Shown here one piece after another: positions 6,365-9,088 of a DNA stretch of 9,088 bases. The number at the start of each line of letters is the position of its first letter. Position 1 is the stretch's first letter. The DNA comes from Gemmatimonadaceae bacterium (GTDB lineage: Bacteria; Gemmatimonadota; Gemmatimonadetes; Gemmatimonadales; Gemmatimonadaceae): positions 1 through 9,088 of the forward strand of contig JANWKK010000283.1 of NCBI GenBank assembly GCA_025451425.1, in the 5' to 3' direction. Under the pieces are notes generated by a model. The model saw only the letters and a program-made list of their open reading frames with translations, was not told the DNA's origin and made no database searches. Made by a program: the position numbers and the translations under genes.

Positions 6365-6374
6365 CCCCCGCGAA

Positions 6375-7763
6375 ATGAGCCTCACCCCGCAGGAAACCTG
6401 GTCGCGCCTCCTCGAGCGCGCGCGCCAGGAGTTGCCAGACCAAACCTTCAGAACATGGCTCGAGCCGACGGAGCCGTTGTCGATCGACGGGGGGACGATT
6501 TATGTCGGCGCACCAGACCAGTTCGCTGCGGACTGGAATGAGTCGAAGCACGCCGACCTGCTCTCGAGCCTGGCACCAGTAGCACTCGGCCATCCGCTGT
6601 CAGTCGTCTTTCGTGTCAACGAGGAGCGAAAAGCTCGGCCGCAGATGGACTTGTTTGTCGCGCCACCGCCCCCTCAGCGAGAGCCGGGCACAGGGCAGGA
6701 TCGTGGCACTTACACGCCACCTCTAAGTGAGCGCTACACCTTCCGATACTTTGTCATTGGGAAGTCGAACGAACTCGCCGCAGCGGCGGCCCATGCCGTA
6801 GCTCAGGCGCCTGCACGCGTTTATAACCCGCTCTTCATCTACGGCGACACCGGCGTCGGTAAGACGCATCTCATGCAAGCGATCGCGCATGAGCTCCTCG
6901 CGAGAAAGCCCGATACGCGCATCACTTTTATCGGCACCGAGCAATTCACCAACGAGCTCGTGGGTTCGATCCAGAACCGCACCACTCACCAGTTCCGTCG
7001 GCGCTTTAGGGAGACCGACTTACTTCTCGTCGATGACGTGCAGTTCCTGAAGGGAAAGGAAGCCACGCAGGAAGAGTTCTTTCACACCTTCAACGCGCTT
7101 TACGAAGCCGGCCGACAAATCGTGCTCACGAGCGATCGCCCCCCGTCGGAGATTCCCGGGCTCGAGGCGCGTCTTGTCAGTCGCTTTCAGTGGGGAATGG
7201 TTGCGGATGTCGAGCTACCCGATCTCGAGCACCGCATCGCAATCCTTCGCCAGAAGGCCGAGCTCGATCACCTCGAGACGACGATGCCCGAGGACGTGAT
7301 TCGGTTCATAGCCGAGAATGTGCGATCGAATGTGCGAGAGCTCGAAGGCTCGATCATCAAGCTCCTCGCATTCGCATCTCTGAAACACCGCGAGATCACC
7401 GTCGATCTCGCTCGTGAGGCACTACGTGACAAGCTGCGCGGCGGCGAGGCCGGCGCGACGAGCGCTTCACTCAGTACGCAAGTGATCCAGGACGCGGTGG
7501 CTCGCGAATGGGGTGTCACCGCCGAGGGCCTTCGCTCAAAGACTCGAACGAAGACGCTCACAGTTCCTCGTCAGGTGGCGATGTTCCTCATGCGCGAGCT
7601 GTTGGGGATGCAGCTGGTCGAGATCGGCTCGACCTTTGGCGGACGAGATCACTCGACGGTGATCCACAGTCTCGAGCGTGTTGGCGAAATGGTCGCCGAG
7701 GATCCGGGTTTCGGCGAGCGCGTAAAACGGCTTCACGCCGCGTTGGAAAAATTGCGGAGTTGA
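6375..7763 (+). CDS. dnaA: Chromosomal replication initiator protein DnaA
   Basis: DnaA binds 9-bp boxes at oriC and, with ATP, opens the duplex and helps load the replicative helicase. The 462 residues cover all domains. Domain I (about 1-85) opens with TPQETWSRLLERARQELP. A short Pro-rich domain II lies at about 90-115. The AAA+ domain III runs from about 118, with Walker A GDTGVGKT (157-164), Walker B LLLVDD (216-221), the arginine-finger motif LVSRF (267-271, Arg270) and sensor II NVRELEG (319-325). Domain IV has the DNA-binding signature GGRDHSTVIHSLERV (422-436). The ATG at 6375 fits the family N-terminus; no upstream start gives a recognisable extension. No Shine-Dalgarno is visible before it. 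It is divergent from rpmH and followed by oriC-like sequence and dnaN. Confidence 0.98.
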   Translation: MSLTPQETWSRLLERARQELPDQTFRTWLEPTEPLSIDGGTIYVGAPDQFAADWNESKHADLLSSLAPVALGHPLSVVFRVNEERKARPQMDLFVAPPPPQREPGTGQDRGTYTPPLSERYTFRYFVIGKSNELAAAAAHAVAQAPARVYNPLFIYGDTGVGKTHLMQAIAHELLARKPDTRITFIGTEQFTNELVGSIQNRTTHQFRRRFRETDLLLVDDVQFLKGKEATQEEFFHTFNALYEAGRQIVLTSDRPPSEIPGLEARLVSRFQWGMVADVELPDLEHRIAILRQKAELDHLETTMPEDVIRFIAENVRSNVRELEGSIIKLLAFASLKHREITVDLAREALRDKLRGGEAGATSASLSTQVIQDAVAREWGVTAEGLRSKTRTKTLTVPRQVAMFLMRELLGMQLVEIGSTFGGRDHSTVIHSLERVGEMVAEDPGFGERVKRLHAALEKLRS

Positions 7764-7895
7764 TGGGGAAAACTCCGGTGCTTCCACAGTGGAGCGCAGG
7801 TCTTCCCCATCGAACGCGAATAATCCAGAGCGCGCGAAGATGTTCACACGCGCCACCTATAGTCGAAGCGGTTGTGATGATGTAAGTTGCAGCCG

Positions 7896-7913
7896 ATTTC
7901 CACATGTTCCACA
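7896..7913 (+). promoter_or_regulatory. Tandem abutting DnaA-box-like pair
   Basis: ATTTCCACA and TGTTCCACA each match TTWTNCACA at eight of nine positions and sit head to tail with no spacer. They lie just upstream of the candidate dnaN -10 at 7930, so bound DnaA could affect both unwinding and dnaN transcription. Confidence 0.55.
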
Positions 7914-7926
7914 GCTCTACTACGGC

Positions 7927-7935
7927 TGCTAGGAT
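7927..7935 (+). promoter_or_regulatory. Candidate extended -10 promoter for dnaN
   Basis: TGCTAGGAT has the TGn extension and a hexamer TAGGAT matching TATAAT at four of six positions. No good -35 is seen; that region is occupied by the DnaA-box pair. The start point would fall near 7942, leaving a leader of about 50 nt. Confidence 0.35.
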
Positions 7936-7946
7936 ATATCTCTTCT

Positions 7947-7969
7947 TTCGGACGTAGAGCAGTTCCGAA
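7947..7969 (+). repeat. Inverted repeat in the dnaN leader
   Basis: TTCGGA (7947-7952) and TCCGAA (7964-7969) are perfect complements with an 11-nt loop, ending 14 nt before the dnaN ribosome-binding site. There is no following T-run, so a terminator for dnaA is not supported. Confidence 0.35.
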
Positions 7970-7971
7970 GG

Positions 7972-7980
7972 ATTTGCACA
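7972..7980 (+). promoter_or_regulatory. DnaA-box-like site before dnaN
   Basis: ATTTGCACA matches TTWTNCACA at eight of nine positions and lies 4 nt upstream of the dnaN Shine-Dalgarno GAGGAG (7984-7989). Confidence 0.4.
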
Positions 7981-7994
7981 TCAGAGGAGCGGTA

Positions 7995-9088
7995 ATGCGG
8001 TTTACGATCTCCCGAGAAAAATTGCAGGAAGGTCTTACCGCGGTAACGGCGACGATTCCGGCGAAGACCACGCTCCCCGTGCTCGCCAATATCCTCGTGG
8101 AGACGACAGAGAAAGGAATCCGTCTCTCCGGCACCGATCTCGATATCGCGGTGAGTACCGAAGTCGCTGCCGACGTCGAGACGTCAGGCGCGATCACGAT
8201 TCCCGCGAAAAAGCTGAGTGAGATTGCACGCGAGCTTCCACCATCGCCAGTGAAAATCGCTGCCGCAGGTGAGCAACGTGTCACGCTCGACTGCGGACGC
8301 TCGCATTTCAAAATTCTCGGTCTTCCGCGTGATGAGTTTCCATCGTTCCCTGCCGTGCGCTTCAACGAGAGTTGGCGCATTCGCTCTGGCGAGTTGCAGA
8401 AGCTCATCTCGCACACGTCATTTGCCGTGTCGACCGAGGAGAGTCGTCCGATCTTGAATGGCGTGCTCTGGGAGCTCCGACCGGAGCACATGCGCATGGT
8501 CGCAACGAACGGACATCGCCTCGCGAAAATGGAGTTGGCGATCAAGACGGCCGCGGCGCCATCGAGCGATCTGATCGTGCCCCCCAAGGCGCTGGAGCAA
8601 GTCCGCCGTCTATTTCCCGAGGACGAAGAGCTCGAGATCGCGCGAGGTGAAAACCATCTTGGCTTCAGGTCACCCTTCACTTCCGTTTTCACGCGCCTCA
8701 TCGAGGGACCGTATCCGCCGTACGACCAGGTCATCCCCCGCGATAACAATCGCATTGCGATCGCCGATCGCGCGTCGCTGACGAGTGCCTTACGACGCAT
8801 GTCAGTGATCGCGTCGGATCAGACGCATCGCATACGGCTCTCGTTCAACACAGCGCTTCTGCGCTTCAGCGTTCAAACGCCCGACCTCGGCGAAGCGACC
8901 GACGAGCTGCCGATTCGCTACGACGGTGATCCGCTCGACATCGGCTTCAACGCGAATTATTTGCTCGAGATTCTGCGATACATCCCGACGGAGGAAGTGA
9001 AGCTGACCTTCAAGGCCCCTGAGCGCGCGGCGACGCTCGAGCCAGAGGGCTGGTCTGACCCGGCGACGTATCTCTGTCTCGTTATGCC
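7995..9088 (+). CDS. dnaN: DNA polymerase III beta subunit (sliding clamp), 3' end cut by window
   Basis: The beta clamp encircles DNA as a dimer and tethers DNA polymerase III and other partners. The window holds 364 codons, from MRFTISREKLQEGLTAV through the three clamp domains to YLCLVM. The usual terminus is a MPLR-like end, so only a few residues are missing. Family marks include LSGTDLDIAV (44-53), NGVLWE (155-160), TNGHRLAKME (171-180), RLIEGPYPPYDQVIP (234-248) and the C-terminal SDPATYLCLVM. The ATG at 7995 is preceded by GAGGAG with about 5 nt spacing. A large reading frame on the opposite strand is only a shadow. It lies downstream of dnaA and the probable origin. Confidence 0.97.
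   Translation, partial: MRFTISREKLQEGLTAVTATIPAKTTLPVLANILVETTEKGIRLSGTDLDIAVSTEVAADVETSGAITIPAKKLSEIARELPPSPVKIAAAGEQRVTLDCGRSHFKILGLPRDEFPSFPAVRFNESWRIRSGELQKLISHTSFAVSTEESRPILNGVLWELRPEHMRMVATNGHRLAKMELAIKTAAAPSSDLIVPPKALEQVRRLFPEDEELEIARGENHLGFRSPFTSVFTRLIEGPYPPYDQVIPRDNNRIAIADRASLTSALRRMSVIASDQTHRIRLSFNTALLRFSVQTPDLGEATDELPIRYDGDPLDIGFNANYLLEILRYIPTEEVKLTFKAPERAATLEPEGWSDPATYLCLVM

Larger units (their letters stand above)
7764..7994. other. Probable oriC / dnaA-dnaN intergenic control region
   Basis: This 231-bp gap holds several near-matches to the DnaA box TTWTNCACA. The 8-of-9 sites are 7896-7904 and 7905-7913 (abutting direct copies), 7972-7980 and, inverted, 7764-7772. Weaker 7-of-9 sites lie at 7780-7788, 7801-7809 and 7840-7848. 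An AT-rich run around 7929-7948, including the palindrome GATATATC (7933-7940), is a candidate unwinding element. Position between dnaA and dnaN and the box cluster support an origin, but no box is a perfect match, and the dnaA upstream region is an alternative or additional part. Confidence 0.6.

Noticed and set aside
7844..8800. 318-codon open frame on the minus strand opposite dnaN
   Set aside because: It is Ser/Arg-rich low-information sequence antisense to the sliding clamp and the dnaN leader.
297..9046. The palindrome CTCGAG occurs about 26 times (hand count), several-fold more than expected (about 3) from base composition
   Set aside because: About 23 of the copies are in-frame CTC-GAG codons for Leu-Glu in the real genes, on both strands. 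Codon-pair preference explains it better than a DNA signal.
1..9088. CRISPR arrays, tRNA or rRNA genes, insertion sequences
   Set aside because: No repeat-spacer pattern, cloverleaf, rRNA-like stretch, transposase or terminal inverted repeat was seen.

Overview
This window looks like a replication-origin neighbourhood of a GC-rich, Gram-negative-type bacterium. The gene order dnaN / dnaA / rpmH-rnpA-yidD-yidC / mnmE is the classic bacterial oriC arrangement. YidC carries the large periplasmic domain and Ala/Pro-rich linker of Gram-negative-type proteins. Base composition, the L34 sequence style and the gene set are compatible with Gemmatimonadota or a similar phylum, but I cannot fix the taxon from sequence alone.

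Layout. (1) Positions 96-1227, plus strand: a putative zinc metallopeptidase (HExxH) whose last codons overlap a 65-residue helical ORF. (2) Positions 1237-6131, minus strand: one long block transcribed away from the origin, in the order rpmH (L34), rnpA (RNase P protein), yidD, yidC, a metallo-beta-lactamase-fold hydrolase, then mnmE (tRNA-modifying GTPase). The MBL gene sits where jag is often found and overlaps mnmE by 4 nt. (3) Positions 6132-6374: a divergent regulatory region with a candidate rpmH promoter, a structured rpmH leader and a DnaA-box-like site just before dnaA. (4) Positions 6375-7763, plus strand: dnaA. (5) Positions 7764-7994: a probable oriC or dnaN control region with several DnaA-box-like 9-mers and a candidate extended -10 promoter. 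(6) From 7995, plus strand: dnaN, cut by the window end a few residues short of its C-terminus.

The genes work together in expected ways. DnaA and DnaN serve initiation and elongation of replication. L34, the RNase P protein and MnmE serve translation and tRNA maturation. YidD and YidC serve membrane-protein insertion.

The most unusual element is rnpA. Its reading frame has no conventional start codon after rpmH, so it must either start inside or upstream of rpmH, or be damaged. It is also interrupted by an in-frame amber codon (5696-5698) exactly between helix 2 and the last strand of the RnpA fold. The same frame continues with a clean RnpA C-terminal region, headed by an ATG with a well-placed AGGA. 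So rnpA is either split into two chains, read through, a pseudogene, or affected by a sequence error. Other second-look items are a possible switchable hairpin controlling the rpmH ribosome-binding site, a strong intercistronic hairpin before the MBL gene, and the uncharacterised metallopeptidase/small-ORF pair.
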